From G965250275 sp965250275 (GTDB lineage: Bacteria; Pseudomonadota; Alphaproteobacteria; Rhodobacterales; Rhodobacteraceae), in assembly GCA_965250275.1 (NCBI GenBank), contig OZ252297.1, forward strand, positions 496,001 through 560,000: a DNA stretch of 64,000 nucleotides, read 5' to 3'. Below, piece after piece: positions 8,512 to 17,685 of the stretch (positions are counted from its first letter, which is position 1; each line of letters starts with the position of its first letter). Below the pieces are notes generated by a model that had not been told where the DNA came from, made no database searches, and saw nothing but the letters and a program-made list of their open reading frames with translations. The position numbers and the translations under genes are program-made.

Positions 8512-9710
8512 TGTGCTGCTGCCAATAGCTCTGAGTTTCGCGCCGCCAGTTCGCCGACCGGTGGTTCTGCTTCGTTGAGGATCGGGAACAGATTGCGCAA
8601 CATGTCATGATAACTGCGCACGCCGATTTCGAGATCTGACAGGATCACGCCGTCAAACCCGCTTGAGAACGCTGACTCCCAACACCACTCAATCAACTGT
8701 TCGTCTTCTTTTGAGGTGATGCGGTCGATGCGTCCGCTCAGGTATCTGGCGGCCTTCATCTGTCTGTCTTCGTCGGCCCTGCGGTAGGTTGCCCCGGTCT
8801 GAAAACACGTTCCGATGCTGTCGGGCACTTCGTTGTAGTAAATCACCGAGTCCGGGTAGATGCCCAATACCGTATTGGGGAAAATGCCAATGTAGAGCCA
8901 AGCATTTTGGTGTTCTGCATCCAGCGTTGGCAGTTGGGGCAAGAGCGCCTTGTACATCTTCACGCTCCACAAGGACCCTTCGCCTTCCCTAAAGCTTGAA
9001 AAGGATCGTGCCGTACCGTCCAGGAACGGTTCGTCATAGTAGTTGCTGCCGAACAGGTCATCCAGGCCGGGGTGGGCCATCGGAACGTGGTAGCCCTCGT
9101 TGTCGACATCGCGCACGCATTTCCAGTTTGCATCGACCTTTTCCGACCAGAAGCCCGCCCCATCGGGCTGAAGCGCAGAAAGGTTGTATTGCGCGACCTC
9201 AGCGTCGAAACGGGCAAGCACCTCGCTGATCAGCGGCTGCGGGCCGGGTTTGAAACGGATGAAGACAAATCCGTTCCAGATGTCCATTTCGATGGGTTTG
9301 AGACCGTATGTCACCCTGTCCAGATCGGGCAGCGATCTGGGCTGGGCCGCGCCCCGCAACGTGCCATCCAGATTATAGGCCCAGCCGTGAAAGGGGCAGA
9401 TGATCGCGGATTTGCAGGTCCCTTTCTGATCGGCGACGACACGAGACCCTCTATGGCGGCAAAGATTGTGAAACGCCCGAACTTCGCCGTCGCGCCCCCG
9501 GATCACCAGACCGCGCTCGCCACAAATGTCGGTGGCGATGTAGTCGCCGGCGTTCGGAATGTCGTTGATATGACACGCAAGTTGCCAGTGTCGCCGGAAC
9601 AGCAGGTCCTTTTCGGCTTCAAGCAGTTCGGGATTAGTGTAGCTCCATGCGGGCAGGCCAGACCGATCCCAATCCGGGTTTGCCGCGGAGGCGGTGCTAT
9701 CAAGTGTCAT
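8508..9710 (-). CDS. Rieske non-heme iron oxygenase alpha subunit (2)
   Basis: A second, clearly paralogous Rieske alpha subunit of about 400 residues, transcribed ahead of the first and overlapping it by four bases. The Rieske cluster motifs are CRHRG and CPFHGW, and the catalytic iron motif is NEGYHVPMAH. I use the ATG (MTLDST) as the start. A TTG 57 bases upstream is possible but would sit inside a palindrome that looks regulatory. Two tandem alpha subunits could act as a hetero-oligomer or on successive intermediates. The pair has no ferredoxin or reductase partner in the window. Confidence 0.9.
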   Translation of the reverse strand: MTLDSTASAANPDWDRSGLPAWSYTNPELLEAEKDLLFRRHWQLACHINDIPNAGDYIATDICGERGLVIRGRDGEVRAFHNLCRHRGSRVVADQKGTCKSAIICPFHGWAYNLDGTLRGAAQPRSLPDLDRVTYGLKPIEMDIWNGFVFIRFKPGPQPLISEVLARFDAEVAQYNLSALQPDGAGFWSEKVDANWKCVRDVDNEGYHVPMAHPGLDDLFGSNYYDEPFLDGTARSFSSFREGEGSLWSVKMYKALLPQLPTLDAEHQNAWLYIGIFPNTVLGIYPDSVIYYNEVPDSIGTCFQTGATYRRADEDRQMKAARYLSGRIDRITSKEDEQLIEWCWESAFSSGFDGVILSDLEIGVRSYHDMLRNLFPILNEAEPPVGELAARNSELLAAAQ

Positions 9711-9754
9711 GAAAGGACTCGTTTTGATGTCTCTAGACACTCTACCAAAATTTG

Positions 9755-9768
9755 TTTGAGCACTCAAA
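9755..9768. promoter_or_regulatory. Palindromic operator candidate before the Rieske genes
   Basis: A perfect 6+6 inverted repeat with a two-base centre, TTTGAG-CA-CTCAAA, lies in the 63-base gap between the MOSC gene and the Rieske pair. Its symmetry and its location immediately upstream of the start suggest a dimeric repressor or activator site. The cognate regulator is not identifiable here. Confidence reflects the chance of short palindromes. Confidence 0.4.
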
Positions 9769-9773
9769 TAAAA

Positions 9774-10556
9774 TCAATTACCGAGCGCACTGACCGCATC
9801 TCCAACTTGAATCTCGCCCTGTGTCAAAACCTCTGCGTAGATCCCCATATCCATATGCCCGTAGGTCTGTCGTAGGAGCCGCGGGATGGCGGCATCTCTT
9901 GTCGCACTGAGCGGGTTCACCTCTGTCGCGGCGCACCGTTGCGTGCGCTTTAGGACCCGGAATCGCGCCGCGCCGATTTGGAATTCTCTTCCGACGGCAT
10001 CCAGTTCAGAAAACGCGGGCCAGCCTTTCAGCGTGATGTTCGCCCTGAAACGCGCGGGGTGAAGTTCAACTCCGATGTCCTCGCCGAAGGTCTGAACCGA
10101 GTTGAGATTCAGGACGGAAACCGCATTCATCATCTGCGGTGATACGACCGATACGTCGGTAAAGCGGTGCGGAAATGCATGCGCCAGAAACGCGCGTTTG
10201 GCAGGGTCCATCTCCAGGTGTGCCATCAACAGTTCAACCGCAGCCGCCTGACCTTCGGATGAAGTAAGGTCAAAGGCGCGAACCTGCCCGCCCGGATCGG
10301 TGATCCTCAGTTGCTGTGTGCCGCCGTCAAACTCGGTGTTCAGCGCTGCCAGGCCGGGGTCGCGCGCAAGGACGAGAAATCGGTCCTTGGGCAGTGGTGC
10401 CGGGTTCTCCGGGTCAAATCCGGAATCGGCACGGGCAAATCCAAACATCCTGTCGCCCGGAAACCCTTGACCTTCGGTCAGGCTGACGGACCTGTGTTCC
10501 TGGGCGGACAGTCCTTTGATGGGATAGCTGCAAAGCTGTGTCACCACAGTCGTCAT
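9774..10556 (-). CDS. MOSC domain protein (mARC-like sulfurase fold)
   Basis: A 260-residue protein with an N-terminal MOSC beta-barrel (LCSYPIKGLSAQEHRSVSL, GDRMFGFAR) and a C-terminal MOSC domain (FRANITLKGWPAFSE, RCAATEVNP). The family binds molybdenum cofactor or moves sulfur onto or off substrates. The ATG is chosen because AAAAGGA precedes it at good spacing. Unlike the larger MOSC-reductase fusions it has no flavin or ferredoxin domain, so it cannot by itself reduce the adjacent Rieske oxygenases. It lies upstream of them on the same strand but may be transcribed separately, given the palindrome in the gap. Confidence 0.85.
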   Translation of the reverse strand: MTTVVTQLCSYPIKGLSAQEHRSVSLTEGQGFPGDRMFGFARADSGFDPENPAPLPKDRFLVLARDPGLAALNTEFDGGTQQLRITDPGGQVRAFDLTSSEGQAAAVELLMAHLEMDPAKRAFLAHAFPHRFTDVSVVSPQMMNAVSVLNLNSVQTFGEDIGVELHPARFRANITLKGWPAFSELDAVGREFQIGAARFRVLKRTQRCAATEVNPLSATRDAAIPRLLRQTYGHMDMGIYAEVLTQGEIQVGDAVSALGN

Positions 10557-10671
10557 TTTCTGGTCCTTTTCGTTACAAACGGTCGCGCTCGGGGTCTGGG
10601 ATACGTCAATCCTGACCGCTCGAGGCGAAAAGGTCCATTGAGCGCCGCCGGCGGAATCCGAAGACGAACGC

Positions 10672-10699
10672 AAAAAGGGGACGCCCGCGGCGCCCCCTT
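10672..10699 (-). terminator. Rho-independent terminator of the isocitrate dehydrogenase gene
   Basis: Read on the minus strand, an 11-bp stem (AAGGGGGCGCC with its partner, one G-U pair) closes a three-base GCG loop and is followed by TTTTTG. It lies about 50 bases after the stop of the isocitrate dehydrogenase gene, which is a textbook intrinsic terminator position. Confidence 0.85.
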
Positions 10700-10748
10700 G
10701 CATACTCACCGTTCACCGGTGCGTGGTCTGAACGGACGTGGCCGGTAT

Positions 10749-12977
10749 CTAACCAATGATACCATTCAAGGTCGCACTGGGCCGCATGACCGCAACGGTC
10801 TTGTCCGGGTCAGTTCTGTAGTATCCGCCAAGGTCCGATGGGGTGCCTTGACCCGCGGCGAGCTCTGCAAGGATCTGATCCTGCTTGCTTTCCAACGCAT
10901 CGGAAACAGGGGCGAAATGCGCGGCAAGTGCCGCATCCTCCGTCTGCGCGGCAAGCGCTTGGGCCCAGTACAGCGCAAAGAAGTAATGGCTGTCGCGATT
11001 GTCGGTCTGCCCAACTTTTCTGCCGGGAGACTTGCCCGTTTCCAGCAACTTTTCCGTCGCATCTTCGACAGCGCGCCCCAAAACTGCAGCCTTTGCATTG
11101 CCTTTGTTGTCTGCGAGGAAATTCAATGACTCACCCAGGGCGCAGAATTCGCCGAGCGAGTCCCACCGCAAGTGCCCTTCTTCAACCAATTGCTGAACAT
11201 GCTTGGGCGCAGAACCGCCTGCACCGGTTTCGAAGAGACCGCCGCCCTGCATGAGTTTCACGATAGACAGCATCTTGGCACTGGTTCCCAGTTCCAGGAT
11301 AGGAAACAGGTCGGTCAGATAGTCCCGTAAAACATTGCCGGTGATGGCGATCGAATCCTTGCCCGCACGAATGGTCTCGAGGGTCTGACGCGTTGCTTCG
11401 CGTGGCGCGAGGATCTGAAACTTTTCGGACACGCCGGCCGCAGCCAGAAGCGGTTTCACATATGCGATCAGTTGGGCGTCATGCGCGCGCTTCTCGTCCA
11501 ACCAGAAAATTGCCTCTGCGCCGGTCGCATTCTGACGAGCTATTGCCAGTTTCACCCAGTCTTCAATCGGAGCTTTCTTGGCCGTTGAAGAGCGCCAGAT
11601 GTCGCCGGCTTCAACTTTGTGCTCGTGCAGGATGTCGCCATTTGCGGCAATCATCCGAACGGTGCCGTCATGCGGGATTTCGAAAGTGGTCGGATGGCTG
11701 CCGTATTCCTCGGCCTTCTGCGCCATCAGGCCAACGTTCTGGACCGCCCCGGAGGTTGTAGGGTCCAGCGCGCCGGTTTCCTTGAAGTACGTGATCGTCT
11801 CGTCATAGACTGGTGCGTAGGAATTGTCGGGGATGACGCATTTGGTGTCCGCTTCCTTGCCGTCAGGCCCCCAACCCTTGCCCCCGGCGCGGATCACTGC
11901 AGGCATGGAGGCGTCGATGATCACATCCGACGGGACGTGCAGGTTGGTGATGCCACGGTCGGAGTTGACCATGTACATCGGCGGCTGACTGGCCAGAGCG
12001 GCTTCGATATCAGCCTCTATTTCGGCTCGTTTTGCGTCGGGCAGCGTTTGAACCCGCGCTTCAAGATCGCCGATGCCAGAGTTTGGATTCACGCCAAGTT
12101 CAGCAAAGGTGTCGGCGTGCTTCTCAAATACATCTGCAAGAAAGACCGATACTGCATGCCCAAAGATGATTGGATCGGACACCTTCATCATGGTGGCCTT
12201 CATGTGCAGGGAAAAGAGAACGCCGCGTGCCTTGGCATCCGCGATTTCGGATCGCAGGAAGTCTCGCAGCGATTTCGCGGACATGAAGGTCGCATCCACG
12301 ACGGTGCCAGCTTCCAACGCGAGGCCGTCCTTCAGAACTGACACGGTGCCGTCCTCGGCCTGCAGCTCGATACGCGCGGCACCGGCCTGTTCGGCGGTCA
12401 AGGTGACCGATGTTTCGTTTGAATAGAAATCGTGCCCGTTCATGGAAGACACATGCGTCTTGGAGTCCGGCGACCAAACGCCCATCGAATGGGGGTTCTT
12501 CATTGCATAGCTTTTCACCGCGCGCGCGGCGCGCCGGTCGGAGTTGCCTTCGCGCAGAACCGGGTTCACCGCGCTGCCTTTGATGGCGTCATAGCGCGCG
12601 CGTACATCCTTTTCCACATCTGTCCCAGGCGTCTCGGGATAGTCGGGCACGGCAAAACCTTTGCCCTGCAGTTCCGCTATTGCAGCCGTGAGCTGAGGCA
12701 CCGAGGCTGAAATGTTCGGTAGTTTGATAACGTTGGCGTGCGGCGTCTTCACGATCTTGCCCAACTCGGCCAAATCGTCGGACTGGCGCTGTGCTTCGGT
12801 CAGGTGGTCGGGGAATGTTGCCAGAATTCGGCCTGCGACGGAAATGTCGCGTGTTGCCACGCTGACGCCGGCCGCATCTGCAAAGAACCGGATGATCGGA
12901 AGCAGTGATGCGCTGGCCAGTTCCGGCGCTTCGTCTACAATGGTATACAATATGTCTGGGCTCTGATCGTCTGCCAT
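10749..12977 (-). CDS. icd: NADP-dependent isocitrate dehydrogenase, monomeric type
   Basis: This enzyme oxidises isocitrate to 2-oxoglutarate and CO2 with NADP in the citric-acid cycle. The length of about 742 residues and the opening TIVDEAPELASASLLPIIR are characteristic of the single-chain IDH-II family, which is unrelated in length to the dimeric 45-kDa enzyme. Other recognisable stretches include SMGVWSPDSKTHVSSM, the GWGPDGKEADTKCVIPD region, MVNSDRGITNLHVPSDVI and, near the end, DLGGYYRTDPDKT. I start at MADDQSP, with AAAGGG upstream. It stands alone between agmatine deiminase and a MOSC gene and carries its own strong terminator. Confidence 0.96.
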   Translation of the reverse strand: MADDQSPDILYTIVDEAPELASASLLPIIRFFADAAGVSVATRDISVAGRILATFPDHLTEAQRQSDDLAELGKIVKTPHANVIKLPNISASVPQLTAAIAELQGKGFAVPDYPETPGTDVEKDVRARYDAIKGSAVNPVLREGNSDRRAARAVKSYAMKNPHSMGVWSPDSKTHVSSMNGHDFYSNETSVTLTAEQAGAARIELQAEDGTVSVLKDGLALEAGTVVDATFMSAKSLRDFLRSEIADAKARGVLFSLHMKATMMKVSDPIIFGHAVSVFLADVFEKHADTFAELGVNPNSGIGDLEARVQTLPDAKRAEIEADIEAALASQPPMYMVNSDRGITNLHVPSDVIIDASMPAVIRAGGKGWGPDGKEADTKCVIPDNSYAPVYDETITYFKETGALDPTTSGAVQNVGLMAQKAEEYGSHPTTFEIPHDGTVRMIAANGDILHEHKVEAGDIWRSSTAKKAPIEDWVKLAIARQNATGAEAIFWLDEKRAHDAQLIAYVKPLLAAAGVSEKFQILAPREATRQTLETIRAGKDSIAITGNVLRDYLTDLFPILELGTSAKMLSIVKLMQGGGLFETGAGGSAPKHVQQLVEEGHLRWDSLGEFCALGESLNFLADNKGNAKAAVLGRAVEDATEKLLETGKSPGRKVGQTDNRDSHYFFALYWAQALAAQTEDAALAAHFAPVSDALESKQDQILAELAAGQGTPSDLGGYYRTDPDKTVAVMRPSATLNGIIG

Positions 12978-13148
12978 TTTTCCACGCCCTTTCCGCGGTT
13001 GGGAGAACATTGAAACCGGTTCGCGTGTCGTGGCAAAGGCCGGACCATCGCGCCGTCAAAATCCCGGCCCGTTTAATCCAGCCTGTTCGGAAATTCAATT
13101 CGCCCATGGGCCATTTTGCAGAGGCATGATGCCACGGGGTGGCGGCAG

Positions 13149-14156
13149 CTACATTGGCTCCTGTTGCGTGATGCAATGGATTCCGCCACCGCCTATCGCA
13201 ATCTGGCTGATATCGACCATCACCATCTCTCGGTCGGGTAAAACGCTCTGAAAGACCTCCCGCGCGATGTCGTCCTCTCGCACGCCATAGGACGGCATGA
13301 TCACACCGCCGTTTACAATGTACGAATTGACGTAGGACTCACAGAAAATCTCGCTGTCTTCAGGTCCGCAATCCGCATAAGGCACCGTGTGAATCGAAAT
13401 CGGGCGCCCTTTGGCGTCAGTCTGGCCTTGCATCGCGTCGACATTTGCCTTGTTGGCCGCGTAATACGGGTGATCCGGCGATCCGGGATCTTCCATGATA
13501 ACAACGCCGGGAGAGACGAACGCCGCGATCCCATCAACATGCCCGTCTGTTTCGATCTCGTCTTCATTTCCGGGCAGCCAGATCACCTTCTCGGCCCCCA
13601 GCATCTCTTTCAACTCAGCCTCGATTTGCTCCAAGCTCCAGTTCGGGTTTCGATTGGCATTGGGGAAGCAACTGAGTGTGGTGAGCAAAGTACCTTCGCC
13701 GTCCACAGTTATGCCACCACCTTCGGCGATCAGCGACGAATGATATGCGGGCACCTTTGCGGATGAAAGGATCTCTCCAGCGACGGCGTTGTCCCCATCA
13801 AATGGGGCGTACTTCCCTCCCCAAGCGTTGAACTCGAAAGTGGTTCCTGCCTTGGCGCCTTTCGCGTTGAGCAGGAAACAAGGCCCGGCATCGCGACACC
13901 AACTGTCGTCGATGGGGGCCTCAAACAGGTCGATGTCGGATCCGAGGAGGTTGGCGGCATGCCTTTTGTCTTCGGGCCGCACCACCATGGTCAGAGGCTC
14001 AAATCTCCGGATGGCGTGGGCAACGTCGGCGTAGTTTTTGCAGGTCGCCGCCATGTCGTCCCACACCTCTGGCCTGCTGGGCCACATCATCCAAGTGCGT
14101 TGATGCGGCGCCCACTCGGGGGGCATGAAGTAACCGTCCTGGCGTGGGGTAGGCAT
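13149..14156 (-). CDS. aguA: Agmatine deiminase
   Basis: Hydrolyses agmatine to N-carbamoylputrescine and ammonia, a step in arginine-derived polyamine breakdown. The 335-residue protein carries the guanidino-deiminase family hallmarks: the N-terminal FMPPEWAPHQRTWMMWPSR, the substrate loop DSWCRDAGPCF, the WLPGNEDEIETDGHVDG block with catalytic acidic and His residues, and the nucleophile Cys328 in GGGGIHCITQQ at the C-terminus. The gene is divergent from a LysR regulator with a 113-base gap, so that regulator may control it. Confidence 0.95.
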   Translation of the reverse strand: MPTPRQDGYFMPPEWAPHQRTWMMWPSRPEVWDDMAATCKNYADVAHAIRRFEPLTMVVRPEDKRHAANLLGSDIDLFEAPIDDSWCRDAGPCFLLNAKGAKAGTTFEFNAWGGKYAPFDGDNAVAGEILSSAKVPAYHSSLIAEGGGITVDGEGTLLTTLSCFPNANRNPNWSLEQIEAELKEMLGAEKVIWLPGNEDEIETDGHVDGIAAFVSPGVVIMEDPGSPDHPYYAANKANVDAMQGQTDAKGRPISIHTVPYADCGPEDSEIFCESYVNSYIVNGGVIMPSYGVREDDIAREVFQSVLPDREMVMVDISQIAIGGGGIHCITQQEPM

Positions 14157-14244
14157 GGGGGTCTCCGAAGTGATTCAAGAAGGCTTTGGTGGGCACTATA
14201 AGCATCAGGAGAATTCATTAAAAACGCAGATTTCTTGCGGTATC

Positions 14245-14261
14245 CATGAAGTTTCTTCATG
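14245..14261. promoter_or_regulatory. Perfect inverted repeat upstream of the LysR gene
   Basis: CATGAAG-TTT-CTTCATG is a perfect 7+7 inverted repeat ending eight bases before the chosen LysR start. It could be an autoregulatory operator or an RNA hairpin controlling translation. If translation instead began at the ATG inside the repeat (14246), the repeat would be coding. Confidence 0.4.
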
Positions 14262-14269
14262 TTTGGCGA

Positions 14270-15148
14270 ATGAGCAATCCGTATCGCAAGCTTCCGTCTC
14301 TGGCAGCACTGGCCGGGTTCGAGGCGGCTGCGCGGCTGGGATCATTCTCAAAGGCCGCAGCAGAACTGAACATGACCCAGTCGGCCGTGTCGCACCAGAT
14401 CAAGACACTCGAGGAACAGTTGGGACAGCCCTTGTTTCGTAGGATTCATCGGCGGGTTGATCTTACTGATGCCGGGCGTGATCTATACCAGACGGCGACC
14501 GAAGCCCTGGAGACAACGCGTCGCGGTGTGCGCCGGTTGGAAGCCTACTCCAAACCTCAATCGGTGGTCTTGCATTTGCCGCCCGACCTGGCGCGCATGT
14601 GGTTGCTGCCAAGATTAGCGCAATTCCGAGCCCGACATCCCGATATTGATCCCTGGGTTTACACCAGTGAGGAGGCGAAGCGGCCCGGCGAAGATGAGGT
14701 CAGTATCTCGATCAATCGCCAGGCCGAAACAGGACCGGACCTGTGCTCAAGACCTTGGGCCGGTGACCAGTTTATGGCCATGGCATCGCCAGAGATCATC
14801 GAGCAGTGGGAGGGCGACATGTCAAATGCGCCGCTGTTACACGATGAGCGGCCAGAAGACTGGCAGCTCTGGTATGAACGGTCTGGTCTCAGCCGTGCAG
14901 AATTTAGTTCAGGGCCAAACTTCTCCGACAGCGCGATGATCCTGGATGCCGCCGCGCGTGGGATGGGGTTTGCCCTGGGGTCTATGCTGCTTGCCGCGCC
15001 TTTGCTCCAATCGGGGCGGTTAAAGACCCATGGAACCACCATTCTTGCTGTGGGGGCGCCGTATGTGCTGCAAACGACCGAACGCGAGTTGGCACGGGAT
15101 CAGACCCAAAGACTGTGGAATTGGCTGATTGAGCAAGCACCGTGTTGA
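14270..15148 (+). CDS. LysR-family transcriptional regulator
   Basis: A regulator of about 292 residues with an N-terminal winged helix-turn-helix (LAGFEAAARLGSFSKAAAEL, then NMTQSAVSHQIKTLEEQLG, residues 10-65) and a periplasmic-binding-type effector domain. The sequence around FEAAARLGSF is most like the GcvA branch of LysR proteins. It is divergent from agmatine deiminase and immediately upstream of the benzoate cluster. It could control either, but the agmatine gene is the usual geometry for LysR targets. I used the ATG of MSNPYRK; an ATG eight codons upstream lies in a palindrome. Confidence 0.88.
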   Translation: MSNPYRKLPSLAALAGFEAAARLGSFSKAAAELNMTQSAVSHQIKTLEEQLGQPLFRRIHRRVDLTDAGRDLYQTATEALETTRRGVRRLEAYSKPQSVVLHLPPDLARMWLLPRLAQFRARHPDIDPWVYTSEEAKRPGEDEVSISINRQAETGPDLCSRPWAGDQFMAMASPEIIEQWEGDMSNAPLLHDERPEDWQLWYERSGLSRAEFSSGPNFSDSAMILDAAARGMGFALGSMLLAAPLLQSGRLKTHGTTILAVGAPYVLQTTERELARDQTQRLWNWLIEQAPC

Positions 15149-15176
15149 CCGCCACGGGGTGCGAGGTGGATGTTGA

Positions 15177-15211
15177 TGCAATATAATGCACGTGTTTAGC
15201 ATTATGTTGCA
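15177..15211 (+). promoter_or_regulatory. Box promoter with TGCA-N6-TGCA operators
   Basis: TGCA-ATATAA-TGCA (15177-15190) is followed 21 bases on by AGCA-TTATGT-TGCA (15198-15211) and by another TGCA at 15227. The first site contains a consensus TATAAT (15182-15187), so a bound repressor would block the -10 box. TGCA repeats are the reported recognition elements of the BzdR/BoxR regulators, and a boxR gene is present in this cluster. The promoter lies about 130 bases before the benzoate-CoA ligase start. Confidence 0.65.
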
Positions 15212-15319
15212 CCATCGTTTCAGGAGTGCATTATGCCCCGCACGGACTGGCAGGAGTAAGCCACCGCAACAGGCCCGCAGCGTGACAACCAAGATCACGT
15301 GCGGGGGGAGGAAACGAAT

Positions 15320-16861
15320 ATGACCGCCAACGAAAACGCTGCCATCTCTTTCGTGGATCGCCATGTCACCGAAGGGCGCGGCGACAAAATCGCATTCAGG
15401 GAAGCGGCGGGCGCAAAGCGCACCTTGAGCTACGGGGAGCTTGCCGATCAATCGGCTCGGGTTGCGTCAGCATTTGCCCGCGCCGGAATTCGGCGCGAAG
15501 AACGCGCGGTGATGTTGGTCCTGGATCAGATAGAGTTTCCGGCGATTTTCTGGGGTTCCCTCAAGGCGGGTGTCATTCCGATCCCGGTCAACACATTGCT
15601 GAGTGGCGCAGTCTACGAAACGATCCTCAAAGACAGCCGCGCCAGTTGCCTGTTTGTGTCTGAAGAACTTTGGCCGGAAGTCGAGGCGGCGGCGAAAGCG
15701 GCGTCATCGATCCGTGAGATTGTCATCATTAGTCAGAACCAGCCCGAAGGCACCATCAGCTACGAGGATTTCGTGCGGGACTGCGCCCCTTCCGACGCCG
15801 TTGAGGCCACCAAGGATGAAACCGCATTCTGGCTCTACTCTTCGGGGTCCACCGGAGCGCCAAAGGGCGTGCAGCATGTGCACGGTAGTCTTGGCGCGAC
15901 GGCAGAGACGTACGGTCAACAGGTTTTGCAGATTGCGGCAGACGATGTCGTGTATTCGGCGGCAAAACTGTTCTTCGCCTACGGTTTGGGAAACGCGATG
16001 ACGTTCCCGATGTCTGTTGGTGCAACGGCTATCCTGTTCAACGGGCGCCCGACACCCGACGCTACCGTCGACATCCTGCGGGATGAACAGCCTTCGGTGT
16101 TTTGTGGTGTGCCCACCCTGTACGCTGCGCTGTTGGCTCACCTCGAACAGACTGGACGACCTGATACAGGGTTGAGGCGATGTATCTCCGCCGGCGAGGC
16201 TTTGCCGGAAGAGATCGGAAGATCATGGAAGGCCATGTGGGGCGTCGACATTCTGGATGGTGTTGGATCAACCGAGATGCTGCACATCTTTTTGTCGAAT
16301 GCGCCGGACGATGTTGTCTATGGCACGTCAGGGCATGCCGTTCCGGGATATGATCTGCGCCTTGTCGACGAAACGGGGACCGAAGTGGACACGGGTCAGA
16401 TCGGGGAGTTGCTGGTCAGAGGCGCTTCGGCCGCCGACGGGTACTGGAACAAGCGCGACAAAAGCCGAGCGACCTTCGAGGGCGAGTGGACCCGAACTGG
16501 CGATAAATACGAACGAACCCAAGACGGGCGGTTTGTCTACTGCGGGCGAACGGACGACATGTTCAAGGTTTCAGGCATTTGGGTCTCGCCGTTCGAGGTT
16601 GAGCAGGCGCTGGTGTCGCATCCGTCCGTACTGGAGGCGGCCGTGGTCCCCATGCGCGACCAAGAGGGCCTGGAGAAGCCCAGGGCGATCATCATTCTGA
16701 AAGAAAAAAATCCCTCCCCGGGTCTCGACCAGGAACTAAAGGACTATGTGAAGGACAAGGTGGGCAAGTGGAAGTATCCGCGCTGGATCGAGTTTGTTGA
16801 CGACCTTCCAAAGACGGCGACGGGCAAGATTCAGCGATTTAAACTGCGAGAGGACGTGTGA
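15320..16861 (+). CDS. Benzoate--CoA ligase
   Basis: Activates benzoate to benzoyl-CoA with ATP, the first step of the aerobic box pathway. It has 513 residues of the ANL adenylating family: the phosphate-binding loop YSSGSTGAPKG near residue 173, the aromatic-acid-ligase-type region FAYGLGNAMTFPMSVGAT, the TGDKYERTQDGRF hinge region and the terminal TATGKIQRFKLRE with the catalytic Lys. The start ATG has GGGGAGG eight bases upstream. Its substrate assignment rests on this family pattern plus the adjacent boxC, boxB, boxA and boxR. It overlaps the next gene by one base (TGATG). Confidence 0.93.
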   Translation: MTANENAAISFVDRHVTEGRGDKIAFREAAGAKRTLSYGELADQSARVASAFARAGIRREERAVMLVLDQIEFPAIFWGSLKAGVIPIPVNTLLSGAVYETILKDSRASCLFVSEELWPEVEAAAKAASSIREIVIISQNQPEGTISYEDFVRDCAPSDAVEATKDETAFWLYSSGSTGAPKGVQHVHGSLGATAETYGQQVLQIAADDVVYSAAKLFFAYGLGNAMTFPMSVGATAILFNGRPTPDATVDILRDEQPSVFCGVPTLYAALLAHLEQTGRPDTGLRRCISAGEALPEEIGRSWKAMWGVDILDGVGSTEMLHIFLSNAPDDVVYGTSGHAVPGYDLRLVDETGTEVDTGQIGELLVRGASAADGYWNKRDKSRATFEGEWTRTGDKYERTQDGRFVYCGRTDDMFKVSGIWVSPFEVEQALVSHPSVLEAAVVPMRDQEGLEKPRAIIILKEKNPSPGLDQELKDYVKDKVGKWKYPRWIEFVDDLPKTATGKIQRFKLREDV

Positions 16862-17685
16862 TGGCTCTGGATTGGGCGCAAGCGCCGCAAACGCCTTTGA
16901 TCGTTGGTGGCAAACGGCTCGAGTACAGCTGCTTTGGCCCGCCGCCTGATCAGGCGCCGACGGTTGTAATGTTGCACGAAGGATTGGGGTGCGTCGCCCT
17001 GTGGCGCGACGTTCCGCAGAAACTGGCTCAGCAAACCGGCATAGGCGTGTTTGTCTATTCCCGCCAGGGCTATGGCCAGTCGGACCCGGCAGATTTGCCG
17101 CGATCTCTGGATTTCATGACGGAAGAGGCGGTCGAGGTCCTGCCAGAAGTGTTGGCGCAGATCGGGTTCCAGCAGGGCATCCTGTTGGGACACAGTGACG
17201 GAGCGACCATCGCGGCGATTTACGCGGGGAGCGTCTTGGATCATCGCGTGCGCGGGCTGGTTTTGATGGCGCCACATTTTTTCACCGAGGACATGGGCCT
17301 TGCCGCTATCCAAGCTACGGCCGAGGAGTTCGAGGCCGGCGATCTTTCCACCCGGATGGCCAAGTACCACCGAAATCCGGAAAACGCCTTCCGAAGCTGG
17401 TCCGGTACGTGGCTGGAGCCGGGATTCAAAAGCTGGAATGTCTCCGAAGTCATCGACTACTGGCGCATTCCAACGCTGGCAATTCAGGGCCGCGAAGACG
17501 AGTACGGAACGCTTGCTCAGATCCATGAAATCGAAAGCCGGACTTACTCTCCGGTCGATACACTGATTGTCGACAACTGCGGACATGCGCCGCACATAGA
17601 GCGGCCTGATGTGGTCTTGCCCGAGATCGTGGAATTCGCGGAGCGTCTGGCGAGGATTGAGGCCGCAGAAGTTGAAACGGCCTGA
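16861..17685 (+). CDS. Alpha/beta hydrolase of the box cluster
   Basis: An alpha/beta hydrolase of 274 residues. An HEGLG oxyanion segment lies near residue 39, the nucleophile elbow is GHSDG near residue 110, and the catalytic His lies in CGHAPHIERP near 240. Its start (ATG in TGATG) overlaps the benzoate-CoA ligase stop, and the first codons of the DUF309 gene lie inside its end. Hydrolases in this position are commonly seen in box clusters, where a lactone- or thioester-clearing role has been proposed. The substrate is not evident from sequence. Confidence 0.85.
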   Translation: MALDWAQAPQTPLIVGGKRLEYSCFGPPPDQAPTVVMLHEGLGCVALWRDVPQKLAQQTGIGVFVYSRQGYGQSDPADLPRSLDFMTEEAVEVLPEVLAQIGFQQGILLGHSDGATIAAIYAGSVLDHRVRGLVLMAPHFFTEDMGLAAIQATAEEFEAGDLSTRMAKYHRNPENAFRSWSGTWLEPGFKSWNVSEVIDYWRIPTLAIQGREDEYGTLAQIHEIESRTYSPVDTLIVDNCGHAPHIERPDVVLPEIVEFAERLARIEAAEVETA

